A DNA stretch of 64,000 nucleotides from Paludisphaera soli (GTDB lineage Bacteria; Planctomycetota; Planctomycetia; Isosphaerales; Isosphaeraceae). Under the pieces are notes generated by a model. It searched no databases, was not told where the DNA came from, and worked only from the letters and a program-made list of their open reading frames with translations. The first letter of the stretch is position 1; each line of letters begins with the position of its first letter. The position numbers and the translations under genes were made by a program. Below are positions 27,607-38,224 of the stretch, in pieces. The stretch spans positions 1 through 64,000 of the forward strand of contig NZ_JAALJI010000004.1 in the NCBI RefSeq assembly GCF_011064595.1, read 5' to 3'.

Positions 27607-30207
27607 TCAAGGCGTTGCGTCGTCCACCAGGGTCCGCGCCAGGCGGAAGCCGGAGGGGATCATCGGGGGCGTCGCGGGGCCTGGGGGGTGCATCGGCTCG
27701 CAGGTGAGGCCTATCGGGGACTGGATGCCCGACATCCCGCAGAGGGAGACCTGGTTCTGCCGCCCGAACGGCTCTTCCAGGGGGCCGTCGAAGTGGCACT
27801 GCTCCAGGCCGTTGCCGATCGCGTCGAACAGCCCCAGGTCGTTCGGCTTCAGGCGCCCCACGGCCTGGACGCTGGGCCGTCCCAGGGTGTCGGCCGTGAA
27901 GGCGTAGTACGGGATCAGCTCGTCGACGTCGCCGAAGTAGCAGGGCGTCGAGGTCCCCGCCCGGGCCGCCAGGAGGTACTCGCCCGTCGTCGGCGGCCGA
28001 TAACCCCGGGTTGCGACGACTTCCGACGCGAGCGGGACCGTGTGGGCGTCCAGGCCGAGGGCGAACGTCGGCGGCGCGCCCGAGCCCGCGCCGAAGGCGT
28101 TCGCGAACGCGGCGGCGTCCAGGAAGCCGACCCCCAGGACCGGCTCGTCGTCGGCGAGCACGTGGCCGTACCCGGGACCGGGGAAGTCGGGGTCGAAGGT
28201 CCGATAGAGCCGCCAGGGGACCTCGGTGTCCGTGATCTCGAACCGGTGGCCGGTCGCCTCGTCGAAGATCGCCACGAAGGTGAGGCCCGAGGGGTCGACC
28301 CGCCATGAGAAGCCCGGGCGATAGTCGCGGCTCGCCAACTCGCGGTCGACGCCGGCGATCCAGGCCGCGAACCCCGAACGCTTCAGGAGCCACTTGGAAG
28401 CCCCGTGCACCCCCGGGTCGGGGTCGTCCCGATAGAGCGACCGGGCCAGCTCCGCGGCCGTCCACCGATCCGCCTCGGTCCACGAAGGATCGGGGACCTC
28501 GCCCAGCGCCAGGAGCAATTGGCGGCGGGCCGCCGGGGGGGTGGACGGGTCGGCCGCCAGCCCGACGATCGCGGCGGGGGGGACGCTCGCGGGGCCCAGA
28601 GAGTGGACGAGCAGCGATCGGGCGGAGGGGTCGTCGAGGTCGGCCAGGATCTCGGCCCCGGCCCGAGGCTCCCCGAGGAGGGCCATGGCGACGGCGGCGT
28701 TCGCGCGACGCCTCGCGGCGGCGAGGGGCTCCTCCCCGGCGGCCTCGGGGCGTCGCCGCGAGGCTTCCGACGCCAGCAGCCTCGACAGGTCCGGGACCGT
28801 CGAGGCGACGAGCCTCGCGATCGGCGCGACGTCCTTCGGGGGGAGCGTCAGGAGGCGGTCGACCGCGTACGCGGCGCATTCGGGGCGGACGGTGGCGAGG
28901 GCCAGGGCGGCGTTGAGCTTGCGGGTCGGCTCTTCGGCCTCGAACATGGCCGCCAGGCGAGGCGCCACCAGCGGGTCGCGCGGGCTCCGCTCGCGGACGA
29001 CCTCGGCGGCGTCGGCGGGGAGGGCCGTCTCCATGCGTCCGATCCATTCCGAGGCCGCCATCGCGCGACGCTCCTCGACGATCCGCCCCCCCTCGGCCGC
29101 CAGGGCGACCGTCAGGCCCGCCAGCGTCGCGCCCGCGAGTTTCGAGCGATGTCGGCTGAGGAAGAAGAACGCCTTCCGGGCCCGGGTCGCGCCACGGACG
29201 GGCCGGCCGTCGGCGAGCCGCTTCAGGTCGTCGGCCATCTCGGCGGCCGAGGCGTAGCGGTGCCCCGGCTCCTTCCTCATCGCGGTGTCGACCACCGTGC
29301 ACATGGCGCGGGACGGCCTCTGGCAGGCTTCCCGCAGCGAGGGCGAGGGGAGGGTGCTCTGGAGCAGCTCGAAGATCTCGCCGCGCGAGGCGGAGGCGTA
29401 CGCCCGCCGGCCGGCGACCATCTCGAACAGCACCCCGCCGAGGCCGTATACGTCGCTGGGCCGGCCGATCTCTTTGCGCGAGCCCCGGACCTGCTCCGGC
29501 GCCATGTAGGCGACCGTCCCCACCGGGCCCTCCCGGAGCGAGGCCGAGGCCTCGGGGTCGTCCAGGAACGAGGCCAGGCCGAGGTCGGCGATCTTGGGCC
29601 GGAAGTCGGGAAGGTCGCCGTCCCCGCCCTCGCCGACCCGGGCCAGCAGGATGTTCCCCGGCTTCAGGTCGCGGTGGCAGAGGCGCTCCTGGTGCAGCCG
29701 ATGCACCCCGTCGGCGACCTGCGCCATCAGCCTGGCGGCCCATTTCTCGTCGGCGCGCCACCCCTTCGGCCGCCCTTGCAGCCAGGAGGCCAGCGAGCGG
29801 TCGCGGCAGTACTCCATGACGAAGTAGGGGCGGCCGGCGCCGTCGTCCTCGCCCGCCTGGACCACGCGGACGACGTTCGGATGGTCGTCGATCCTCTGGA
29901 GGTTCCGCGCCTCGCGCAGGAACTCCAGCCGGAGCAGGGGGCTGCCCAGGACCAACTCCGTGGGGACCTTCGCGGCGCGATCGCAGCGGAGGTCGGGGTC
30001 GTGCACGCGGTAGACCCGGCCGAACGTCCCCGCGCCCAGCTCTTCCAGGATCGGGAACTTGTCGATCCGCCCGGCCGCGGGGGGGGCCTCGCCCGGGCTG
30101 CGGAGGATCCCCCGCGCGAGTTTGCCGAAGGCGTCGAGGTCGAACGACGAGGGGTCGGCGCCTGCGGCCTCCGTCTCGATCTCGTCGGATTCGTGCGGCC
30201 GGGTCAT
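27607..30207 (-). CDS. Serine/threonine protein kinase with C-terminal SUMF1-like domain
   Basis: In this 866-residue protein the PknB-type kinase domain (about 50-330) has GAGTFGRVY (58-66), K80, E98, HRDLKPGN (178-185), DLG (208-210, in place of DFG) and APE. A probable single membrane segment (about 350-372) follows. Next come alpha-helical repeat-like sequence (about 380-640) and a C-terminal domain of the formylglycine-generating enzyme/SUMF1 type (about 655-866) ending in SGFRLAR. The second half is likely extracytoplasmic. The SUMF1 part is diverged and is probably a binding domain, not an enzyme (inference). It lies 103 bases downstream of an ECF sigma gene, a common planctomycete pairing. 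Confidence 0.88.
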   Translation of the reverse strand: MTRPHESDEIETEAAGADPSSFDLDAFGKLARGILRSPGEAPPAAGRIDKFPILEELGAGTFGRVYRVHDPDLRCDRAAKVPTELVLGSPLLRLEFLREARNLQRIDDHPNVVRVVQAGEDDGAGRPYFVMEYCRDRSLASWLQGRPKGWRADEKWAARLMAQVADGVHRLHQERLCHRDLKPGNILLARVGEGGDGDLPDFRPKIADLGLASFLDDPEASASLREGPVGTVAYMAPEQVRGSRKEIGRPSDVYGLGGVLFEMVAGRRAYASASRGEIFELLQSTLPSPSLREACQRPSRAMCTVVDTAMRKEPGHRYASAAEMADDLKRLADGRPVRGATRARKAFFFLSRHRSKLAGATLAGLTVALAAEGGRIVEERRAMAASEWIGRMETALPADAAEVVRERSPRDPLVAPRLAAMFEAEEPTRKLNAALALATVRPECAAYAVDRLLTLPPKDVAPIARLVASTVPDLSRLLASEASRRRPEAAGEEPLAAARRRANAAVAMALLGEPRAGAEILADLDDPSARSLLVHSLGPASVPPAAIVGLAADPSTPPAARRQLLLALGEVPDPSWTEADRWTAAELARSLYRDDPDPGVHGASKWLLKRSGFAAWIAGVDRELASRDYRPGFSWRVDPSGLTFVAIFDEATGHRFEITDTEVPWRLYRTFDPDFPGPGYGHVLADDEPVLGVGFLDAAAFANAFGAGSGAPPTFALGLDAHTVPLASEVVATRGYRPPTTGEYLLAARAGTSTPCYFGDVDELIPYYAFTADTLGRPSVQAVGRLKPNDLGLFDAIGNGLEQCHFDGPLEEPFGRQNQVSLCGMSGIQSPIGLTCEPMHPPGPATPPMIPSGFRLARTLVDDATP

Positions 30208-30310
30208 GGCGTTGATCCTGGAACGAAGGGGCCCGACCGGATGGATGCGCCGCCGCGGATTCGCGGGACTTGGACACCCGGATTTTCCCGTGCGTCCGGG
30301 GCGGGCATGG

Positions 30311-30967
30311 TCAGGAGAGGTCGAGCGTACCGCCCTGCGCCGCGTAGGCCGCGCGGAGCCGTTCCAGGGCCCGACGGCGGAGCCGGCGCACATAGCTGTC
30401 GCAGACGCCCGTCCGGGCGGCGATCTCCCCGCTCGACTTCCCCTCGACCAGCGTGAGGGCCAGGATCTCGCGATCCTGGGCGTCGAGCGACCGCATCGCC
30501 CGCGCCAGCGCCTCCTCCCGCGCGGCCCGTTCGAGCTTGCCGCTGGGCGTGGTCCCCGGGTCGGCGACCTCGTCCCCTGCGATCAGGACAGTCGCCGCGC
30601 CGCCGCGTCGCAGCGCCTTCCTTTTGCGCCACGCCAGGGCGACCTTGCGGACGAGGATGGTCCGGAGCCAGGCGGCCTCGGCTTTCTCGGACGATGCCGG
30701 ACCCGCTCCCCGGGCGCGGGCCTCCAGCGCGGCGACCCACGCGTCCTGCGCGTGGTCCGAGGCGGTCGTCGCGCCGTCGCCGCGGGAGCGGCCCGCGCGC
30801 CTCGCCAGCCTTCGCACGAAGGGATCATGCCTCGCCAGCCGTTCCGCCGCGGCGAGGTGAGTCGATGGATTCTTCACGGTCGAGTCCCGGTTCTCGAGGT
30901 CACGGCATCCAGGACTGAGGTGGGATGGCCCGCGGCCACCGTCCGACGATCCTGGGTCGGAATCCAT
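30311..30967 (-). CDS. ECF-type RNA polymerase sigma factor (planctomycete kinase-linked group)
   Basis: The 218-residue sigma-70-like protein has region 2 about residues 40-115 (SDHAQDAWVAALEA) and region 4 about 150-205 (LDAQDREILALTLVEGKSSGEIAARTGVCDSYVRR, a helix-turn-helix). It should redirect RNA polymerase to a regulon that may be controlled by the neighbouring kinase. The start is uncertain. TTGAAA-16-TATCCT (30973-31000) would start transcription at about 30966, too late for the ATG at 30967. The GTG at 30877 (188 residues) may therefore be the true start. Confidence 0.8.
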   Translation of the reverse strand: MDSDPGSSDGGRGPSHLSPGCRDLENRDSTVKNPSTHLAAAERLARHDPFVRRLARRAGRSRGDGATTASDHAQDAWVAALEARARGAGPASSEKAEAAWLRTILVRKVALAWRKRKALRRGGAATVLIAGDEVADPGTTPSGKLERAAREEALARAMRSLDAQDREILALTLVEGKSSGEIAARTGVCDSYVRRLRRRALERLRAAYAAQGGTLDLS

Positions 30968-30972
30968 GCCCC

Positions 30973-31000
30973 AGGATAGTAACCGTTAAGAAGATTTCAA
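30973..31000 (-). promoter_or_regulatory. Possible promoter of the sigma/kinase run
   Basis: On the minus strand TTGAAA (30995-31000) and TATCCT (30973-30978) are spaced 16 bases in an AT-rich patch directly before the sigma gene. Confidence 0.45.
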
Positions 31001-31102
31001 GATCGAGCGTCCCGCACGTCCGCGGATCGGCCCCGATCCGCGACGGACGATGCGGCGCCGGGACCGGCGTCGGCCCCCGAACGAGGCACCAAGGAGATGG
31101 TC

Positions 31103-31823
31103 ATGAGACGAACGACCTGCTTGATGGGGATCTTCATCGTCGCGGCGACCTCGGCTGCGACGGCGCGTGCGGAATTCATGGTGCGGGACGTCCGCTCGAC
31201 GGGGTCGATCGCCAGCCTCGACGAGGCGGACGCGCTGCTCGGCGGCGCGGGGGTGCTTCGCGAGGCCACGGCGACCCGGGCCTTCCTCGACCTGTTCGAC
31301 GCCGCCGCGGACACCGGCGAGGGGAGGGGAAGGTTCGGCAACGACCTGTCGTTCCCCGGCGACGTCGCGGGGGTGGCCGGGAGGGAGTCGCGGTCCGCGC
31401 GACGGCCTCGATCGTCGTCGGCGCGGCCGGGACATACACGTTCGGCGTCAATTCGGACGACGGCGTGCGGCTGAGGATCGACGCGGGCGCCGGGTTCCAG
31501 GACGTGATCGTCGACCCGGCGGTCCACGCGCCGTCCACCATTTCGGCGTCTTCACCTTCGCCGCGGCTGGCGTGTACGCGCTCGACCTGGTCTTCTTCCA
31601 GCACGGCGGCGAGGCGACGCTCGAGCTGTTCGCGGCGGCCGGCTCGTTCGGCTCGTTCAACGAGACGACCGCCTGGCGGCTCGTGGGCGACGTCGCGAAC
31701 GGCGGCCTGGCGACGACGTCCGGCCCGACCGCCGTCCCCGAGCCGCCGGCCCTGGCCCTGCTCGGCCTGGGGGCGGGGGTCGCGGGACTCGTCGCGCGGC
31801 GCCGAGGGCCGCGCCGCTCCTGA
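31103..31823 (+). pseudogene. PEP-CTERM protein gene broken by two frameshifts
   Basis: The start (AAGGAG six bases before ATG 31103) and signal peptide (TTCLMGIFIVAATSAATARA) are in one frame, to about 31380. The middle, ASIVVGAAGTYTFGVNSDDG, continues in a second frame to about 31545. The end, GVFTFAAAGVYALDLVF through TAVPEPPALALLGLGAG and RRRGPRRS, is in a third. Joined, they give one PA14-like beta protein with a PEP-CTERM sorting signal of about 240 residues. Both shifts go the same way, as if one base were missing at each point in GC-rich sequence. It is either a true pseudogene or two sequencing errors. Confidence 0.75.
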
Positions 31824-31889
31824 GGCCGGATCGGATCCGCCGCCGGCGCGGGGCGAGGGCCCGGCGCCGGCGGCCGTCATCAAGGGGGG

Positions 31890-33939
<2,050 letters not shown>

Positions 33940-34728
33940 TCAACCGCCCGGCGGGCCTCCGACCCGCAGCAAGGGCACGACGTACCGCGACAGGAAGCGC
34001 GGCGAATCCGGGCCCAGGTGGCCGCCGAAATAGCCCGAGAGGCTCATGGCGGGGGTCCAGCGGACCTGGCGGAGCTTGGCGTAGGCCTCGACCCGCCGGG
34101 GGGCGTCGGCCGGGCCCGGCGTGCGGAAGCCGACGAGCCCCGCGCCCCGGCCCCAGACGCGGTCGGACGTGCCGAAGACGCCCGTGCCGACCCCCAGGAA
34201 GAAGACGTCGAGCGGCGACCAGAAGACGACCAGCTCGCGGCGGACGCGCTCCAGGGCCCGCGTCAGGTCGTATCCCGGGGAGAGGGCGGGGGCCAGCAGG
34301 ACGGCCCGCTCCACGTCGGCGGCGTCGAGCCGCTCCAGGGCCTGGACCATCACGGCGCAGCCGCCGGACTTGCCGACGAGGAAGATCGGCGCGTCGGGGC
34401 GTCGGGCCCGGAACAGGCGCACCGTCTCGGCCACGTCGCCGGCGCGGGCGGCGCAGTCGGCGGCGTTGGTGAGGTCGGCGTACCACCGGCCGACGCCGTG
34501 GCCCCAGCGCACGACCCAGGTGGTGTAATCCAGCCCCGCCCGGCGGACGGCGCCGGCCAGGGCGCGGCCGCAGAGGTCGAACCCGCCGATCCCGTCGGCC
34601 ACCAGCACCAGGCCCTCGCAGGGGACCGCGGGGTCGGTGATCGCCTCGACGGCCGCGGCGGGCGAGGTCCGCCGCCGCGGGCTGGGGCTCGCGGGGGGGC
34701 GCGGGGGTCCTTTGCGTAGCCAGCTCAT
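33940..34728 (-). CDS. Alpha/beta-fold hydrolase
   Basis: The 262-residue protein has an early LVLVADGIGGFDLCG strand-loop and a nucleophile elbow GKSGG (VGKSGGCAVM), typical of the alpha/beta hydrolase fold. Late Asp and His candidates are LDVFFLG and GYFGGHLGPDSP. The latter resembles the catalytic His region in related planctomycete proteins with GHxGPDSPxFL. No signal peptide or TM is seen. The substrate is unknown; it may be an esterase or lipase-like enzyme. GGGAG precedes the ATG at 34728. It follows the Tat-exported TIM-barrel gene by 41 bases in the same direction. Confidence 0.8.
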   Translation of the reverse strand: MSWLRKGPPRPPASPSPRRRTSPAAAVEAITDPAVPCEGLVLVADGIGGFDLCGRALAGAVRRAGLDYTTWVVRWGHGVGRWYADLTNAADCAARAGDVAETVRLFRARRPDAPIFLVGKSGGCAVMVQALERLDAADVERAVLLAPALSPGYDLTRALERVRRELVVFWSPLDVFFLGVGTGVFGTSDRVWGRGAGLVGFRTPGPADAPRRVEAYAKLRQVRWTPAMSLSGYFGGHLGPDSPRFLSRYVVPLLRVGGPPGG

Positions 34729-34769
34729 GAAGCTCCCTCGCCCCGGCGGGCGGTCGCGCTCGGTTCGGT

Positions 34770-35789
34770 TCAGTCGTGCCAGGGGCGGTCGCGCTTCCGC
34801 GTCCGCTTCAGGGCCTTCACGGCGATCTCGACGTCGTCGGCCACCTGGAAATCGAACATGCCGGCGATGATGAAGTCGGCCCCGGCGGCGTAGGCCTGCT
34901 GGAAGCCCACCTGGGGGGGGATCGCGCCGGCGGCCATCACCTTGAAGGCCAGCCAGGGGCGGTCGACGGCCCGCATGACCTCGATCGTGCGGCCCGGGTC
35001 CACGCAGAAGATGTTGTCGTGGTACTTGTCGTGGTCCTGGCTGTACTCGCGATACCAGCACCATTCGTCGCGGGCCTCGGGGGGCGAGGCCGACCAGTAG
35101 GCGTCCGGGTGGAACGTCTTGACGTAGTAGTCGGGATTGAAGCCGCGCTCCTCGCTGGCGATCGTGGTCAGGAGCGAGTGGCTGCCGACCCCGGCCGGGA
35201 CGCCGGCGGCCTTGATCGCCTCGACGATCTTCGCCACCGCGTCGAACTTCTCGTTCATGATGCAGCGGTCGGTGTGCATGCCGTGGGTGTAGAGCGCGGC
35301 GGCACCCCGGCCGACCAGCTCCTGGATCTGATCCTTGACGGCGGCGATGTCCGCGAAGTCGGCGTCGACGCAGAGGATCGCCCGGATGTTCCCGCCGCGC
35401 TCCTTGTTGTAGCGCTCGACGTACGGGTAGCAGCCGGGGTTGAGCTGGATCGCGTCGATCCCGGACTTCTCGGCCAGGGCCAGGGTCTCGAAGATGCGTT
35501 CGTCGGTGTTGTACTCGCGGAGCAGGCGGGAGACGTAGAGCAGGTCGCGGCTGTGGGCGTAGCCGCCGATGAGGTTCCCCCCCAGGATCAGGCGGCCGAG
35601 GGCGAGCGGCCCGAGCTTCCCCTTGGGGAGCGGATCGCCCGCATAGACGGCGCGGGCCGGCGCGGCGGCCGGTCCCTCCTCCACGGCCGCGCCCAGGATG
35701 CGCTCTTCTCGACTCAGCAACGCCCCGGCTGCGGTCGCGCCGAGGAGGGCCGAATTGAGGAAACCCCGACGGTCGGTTCGTTCCGCCAT
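34770..35789 (-). CDS. Tat-exported TIM-barrel protein
   Basis: The 339-residue protein has a twin-arginine signal (TDRRGFLNSALLGATAAGALL). The mature part has alternating strands and helices of a TIM-barrel type (LALAEKSGIDAIQLNP, AILCVDADFADI, GADFIIAGMFDFQVADDV). It resembles uncharacterised planctomycete exported aldo/keto-reductase- or xylose-isomerase-like proteins, but catalytic residues are not clear. Tat export suggests that it folds, perhaps with a cofactor, before export. It is probably in an operon with the hydrolase gene downstream. The start is the first ATG of MAERTDRRG. Confidence 0.75.
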   Translation of the reverse strand: MAERTDRRGFLNSALLGATAAGALLSREERILGAAVEEGPAAAPARAVYAGDPLPKGKLGPLALGRLILGGNLIGGYAHSRDLLYVSRLLREYNTDERIFETLALAEKSGIDAIQLNPGCYPYVERYNKERGGNIRAILCVDADFADIAAVKDQIQELVGRGAAALYTHGMHTDRCIMNEKFDAVAKIVEAIKAAGVPAGVGSHSLLTTIASEERGFNPDYYVKTFHPDAYWSASPPEARDEWCWYREYSQDHDKYHDNIFCVDPGRTIEVMRAVDRPWLAFKVMAAGAIPPQVGFQQAYAAGADFIIAGMFDFQVADDVEIAVKALKRTRKRDRPWHD

Positions 35790-35914
35790 GGTCGAACCTC
35801 CTGAGAGTGCGGGCGGGAGGGAGGCCCGCGGAGGGGGGATCGCCGGCGATGCGGGCTGGCGACCTGAATTCTACCACGCCCCGGCGGCGCCCACCAACGG
35901 GTGCGCCGCTCCGA

Positions 35915-36541
35915 TCAGAACCTCCGGGGGCCGAGCCCTTCCGCTTTTCCTTCGATCTTCTCGATCGTCCGGCGCCGCCGGTTCTCGTCCAGGGACGCCG
36001 CCAGCCGCAACGCCGCATCGGGGTCGTCGGGGGCGATCACCAGCGCCGCTCGTTCCAGTTGACGCCGCCGCTTTCGATTGGCCGCGTCCCGGCAATCCTT
36101 CAGGAAGGGCGCGAGGACCCGGTCGCGAAGCTCCCGCCGCGTCGGGGACAGGGCGTGGACGTGGAACAGGAGGGCGTCGGCCCGTGAGGCGGGGCTCGGC
36201 TCCTCGACGATGGTCCTGATGACCCGGGCGACGGCCTCGAGCAGCACGCGGTCGATCCGCTCGCTCGCCTCGCGTCCGGGATCGCTCCGGTTGGCGAGCG
36301 CGGCGACGGGCCAGGCGACGACCGTCACCGACCGGTTGGCGCCCTCGACGGACCACCCGTCCTCAAGCGAATCGGCGATCAGGCTGAGGAACGTCTTCGG
36401 ATCGGGCGCATGCCGGGCGACCGAACTCAGGGCCTGGCACCGATACCAGGGATCGCCGATGTTCCGCGCGATTCTCAGCGCCTGGTCGTTATTCCAGCCC
36501 GCCATCCGCGCGGCGTGATCACGGTCGTTGGTCGCGGACAT
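35915..36541 (-). CDS. Helical-repeat hypothetical protein
   Basis: The 208-residue protein is mostly helical, with short repeating units such as DQALRIARNIGDPWYRCQAL and DPDAALRLAASLDENRRR. These are reminiscent of HEAT/TPR-type repeats spaced along the chain. No signal, TM or catalytic motif is visible. It may be a protein-binding scaffold, but that is a guess from the repeat look. The ribosome site is weak, and composition fits the surrounding coding DNA. Confidence 0.55.
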   Translation of the reverse strand: MSATNDRDHAARMAGWNNDQALRIARNIGDPWYRCQALSSVARHAPDPKTFLSLIADSLEDGWSVEGANRSVTVVAWPVAALANRSDPGREASERIDRVLLEAVARVIRTIVEEPSPASRADALLFHVHALSPTRRELRDRVLAPFLKDCRDAANRKRRRQLERAALVIAPDDPDAALRLAASLDENRRRRTIEKIEGKAEGLGPRRF

Positions 36542-36613
36542 GGTTCGCGGACGCCCCTCGCTCGGGTTCGGACCTGGCTCGTTTCTGATGAGGGGATGGC
36601 GCCCGCCGAGGGC

Positions 36614-36838
36614 TCAGAAGTCCGCGTCCGGCTTGCTTTTCGCGTCGTCGGCCAGCCCGCAGTTCGCGCGGAGGCGATCGAGCGTGTAGTCGTCGAGGTA
36701 GGTCGCCACCGCGCCGCAGTCGAGGCACGCGGTGGCCGAGATCGTGGCCCAGCGCCACCAGCGGTACTGGAGCCCCCCGTGGAGGGTCCCGTGCTGCAGG
36801 CGGCCGCCGCCGCAGGTCGGGCATCGGCTCGGTTTCAT
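36614..36838 (-). CDS. Small zinc-ribbon protein
   Basis: The 74-residue protein has two CxxC pairs (CPTC near residue 6 and CLDC near residue 39), a typical zinc ribbon. The stretch between is rich in Trp and Tyr (GGLQYRWWRWATIS). Such small proteins occur widely in planctomycetes without a known role. It stands between the helical-repeat gene and the diadenylate cyclase gene, all on the same strand. Confidence 0.7.
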   Translation of the reverse strand: MKPSRCPTCGGGRLQHGTLHGGLQYRWWRWATISATACLDCGAVATYLDDYTLDRLRANCGLADDAKSKPDADF

Positions 36839-36964
36839 GCGATCGGTCTCCGGGGCCGATGACCAGGGCGGCGACGCGGTCCGGCGTCCACGCCCCTCCT
36901 CTCCGGCGATTCGTGAAAGCCGCGGTGATCTGGGGCGGGGGACCCGGTCGGGAAAACGGCCGGC

Positions 36965-38008
36965 TCAGCCCGGCCGAGACGGGGCGGACGGCGCGCCTTC
37001 GGGGGGCTTCTCGGGGGCCTTGGCGGGCCGGTCTCGTTCCCGCTCGCGCTCGCGTTCTCGGGGGCGAGGGAGTTCGCCGGGCTCGGTCTCGGCGTCCTGC
37101 CACTTCATGGCGCGGGCGTGGCGCATGGGGGCGATGCGGAGGATGACCTCGCCGTCCTGGAAGATGCGGACGGTGCCGTTGGACTGGCTGACGACGACGG
37201 CGACCGCCTTGGTGACGCTGGTGATGGCGGCGGCGGCCCAGTGCCGGGTGCCCAGCCCCTTGGGGAGCGTCAGGCCGGCGACCGGGGCGTCGATCAGCCG
37301 GCAGGCGGCCTCCACGGTGCCGTCGCGGGCGACGACGAACGCGCCGTCCATCTGGGCGATCTCCTTGATCGCCTCGCGGACCTTCGGGTCGCGCACGTTG
37401 CGTTCCTTGCGCTTGTAGCCCTTGAACGGGTCGAAGCCGAGGGGGCGGGTGCGGACGAGGACGTTGCGGGCGTCGCCGACGACGATGAGCGAGCCGACGG
37501 CCTTCCCCTCGCGGCCTTCGCGGCCGATCTCGACGGCCGTGTCGACCACGGCCTTGAGGGTGTCGAACGGGACGGAGGTCTCCAGCGCCCGGAGGTCGCG
37601 TGCGGAGAGCCGCTCCAGGTGCTCGCCCAGGCGGATGACGCTCATCGAGTCGAGCGCCTCGGCCTCGAAGCCGGAGTAGACGACGACCACGCGGGCGCCC
37701 GCCTTGACGTGGTCGTAGGCGACGGCCTCGATCAGGGCGAGCGTGATCCGCTCGGCGATCGCCGCCTCGCTCGGCTCCAGCTCGATCGCGATCAGGCCCG
37801 CCTCCCGGACGGCCTCGATCTGGCGGTCGGACGAGCTGGCGATCAGGAAATCCACCCCGCCGTTGGCCACGGAGCGGACGAGGTCCCACTCCAGCGGCCC
37901 CTCGGGCATCACCAGGACGGCGGTCGCCCCCAATCGTTGCGCCGACCCCGAGGCGATCGACAGGATCGGCAGCGGGGCGGTCCCCTTGGAGGTGTTGGGC
38001 GGGGTCAC
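36965..38008 (-). CDS. Diadenylate cyclase (DisA_N/DAC domain, DacZ-like)
   Basis: The 347-residue protein has an N-terminal domain (about 5-145) resembling the pyruvate-kinase C-terminal-like domain of DacZ-type enzymes. A DAC domain (about 150-300) follows with DGA (221-223) and GTRHWAAAAIT (253-263), and the chain ends in an Arg/Glu repeat (RERERERERD). DAC domains join two ATP to c-di-AMP, a signal for potassium and osmotic balance. The second motif is normally RHR; here it is RHW, so activity needs testing. The start is a GTG at 38008 with AGGCAGGA upstream; no suitable ATG exists. No c-di-AMP phosphodiesterase is adjacent. Confidence 0.82.
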   Translation of the reverse strand: MTPPNTSKGTAPLPILSIASGSAQRLGATAVLVMPEGPLEWDLVRSVANGGVDFLIASSSDRQIEAVREAGLIAIELEPSEAAIAERITLALIEAVAYDHVKAGARVVVVYSGFEAEALDSMSVIRLGEHLERLSARDLRALETSVPFDTLKAVVDTAVEIGREGREGKAVGSLIVVGDARNVLVRTRPLGFDPFKGYKRKERNVRDPKVREAIKEIAQMDGAFVVARDGTVEAACRLIDAPVAGLTLPKGLGTRHWAAAAITSVTKAVAVVVSQSNGTVRIFQDGEVILRIAPMRHARAMKWQDAETEPGELPRPRERERERERDRPAKAPEKPPEGAPSAPSRPG

Positions 38009-38060
38009 GGAAATCCTGCCTCGATCGGTCGGACGGGTCGGTCGGGAGTGGAAAGAACGA

Positions 38061-38083
38061 CGCCCGGAAGAAGCTTCCGGGCG
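38061..38083 (-). terminator. Hairpin terminator after the K/E/P/A-repeat gene
   Basis: CGCCCGGAAG pairs perfectly with CTTCCGGGCG around a 3-base loop. On the minus strand TCGTTCTTTCC follows. Confidence 0.7.
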
Positions 38084-38144
38084 CGAGGCGAGGACGCGGT
38101 CGGCGCGGCCGGCGGGATGGTGAGAGGGGGCGACGGCGTTCGTG

Positions 38145-38210
38145 CTCGTCCTCCCCCTCATCCGCCCTTCGGGCCACCTTCCCCCGCCGGGGGGGAAGGA
38201 CTTGAGGTTG
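38145..38210 (+). repeat. REP-like repeat, copy 1
   Basis: CCCTCATCCGCCCTTCGGG-CCACCTTCCCCCGCCGGGGGGGAAGG matches the family found four more times at 50.6-51.04 kb. It lies between the K/E/P/A gene stop and its terminator. Confidence 0.75.
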
Positions 38211-38224
38211 CGGCCTCTTGGTGG

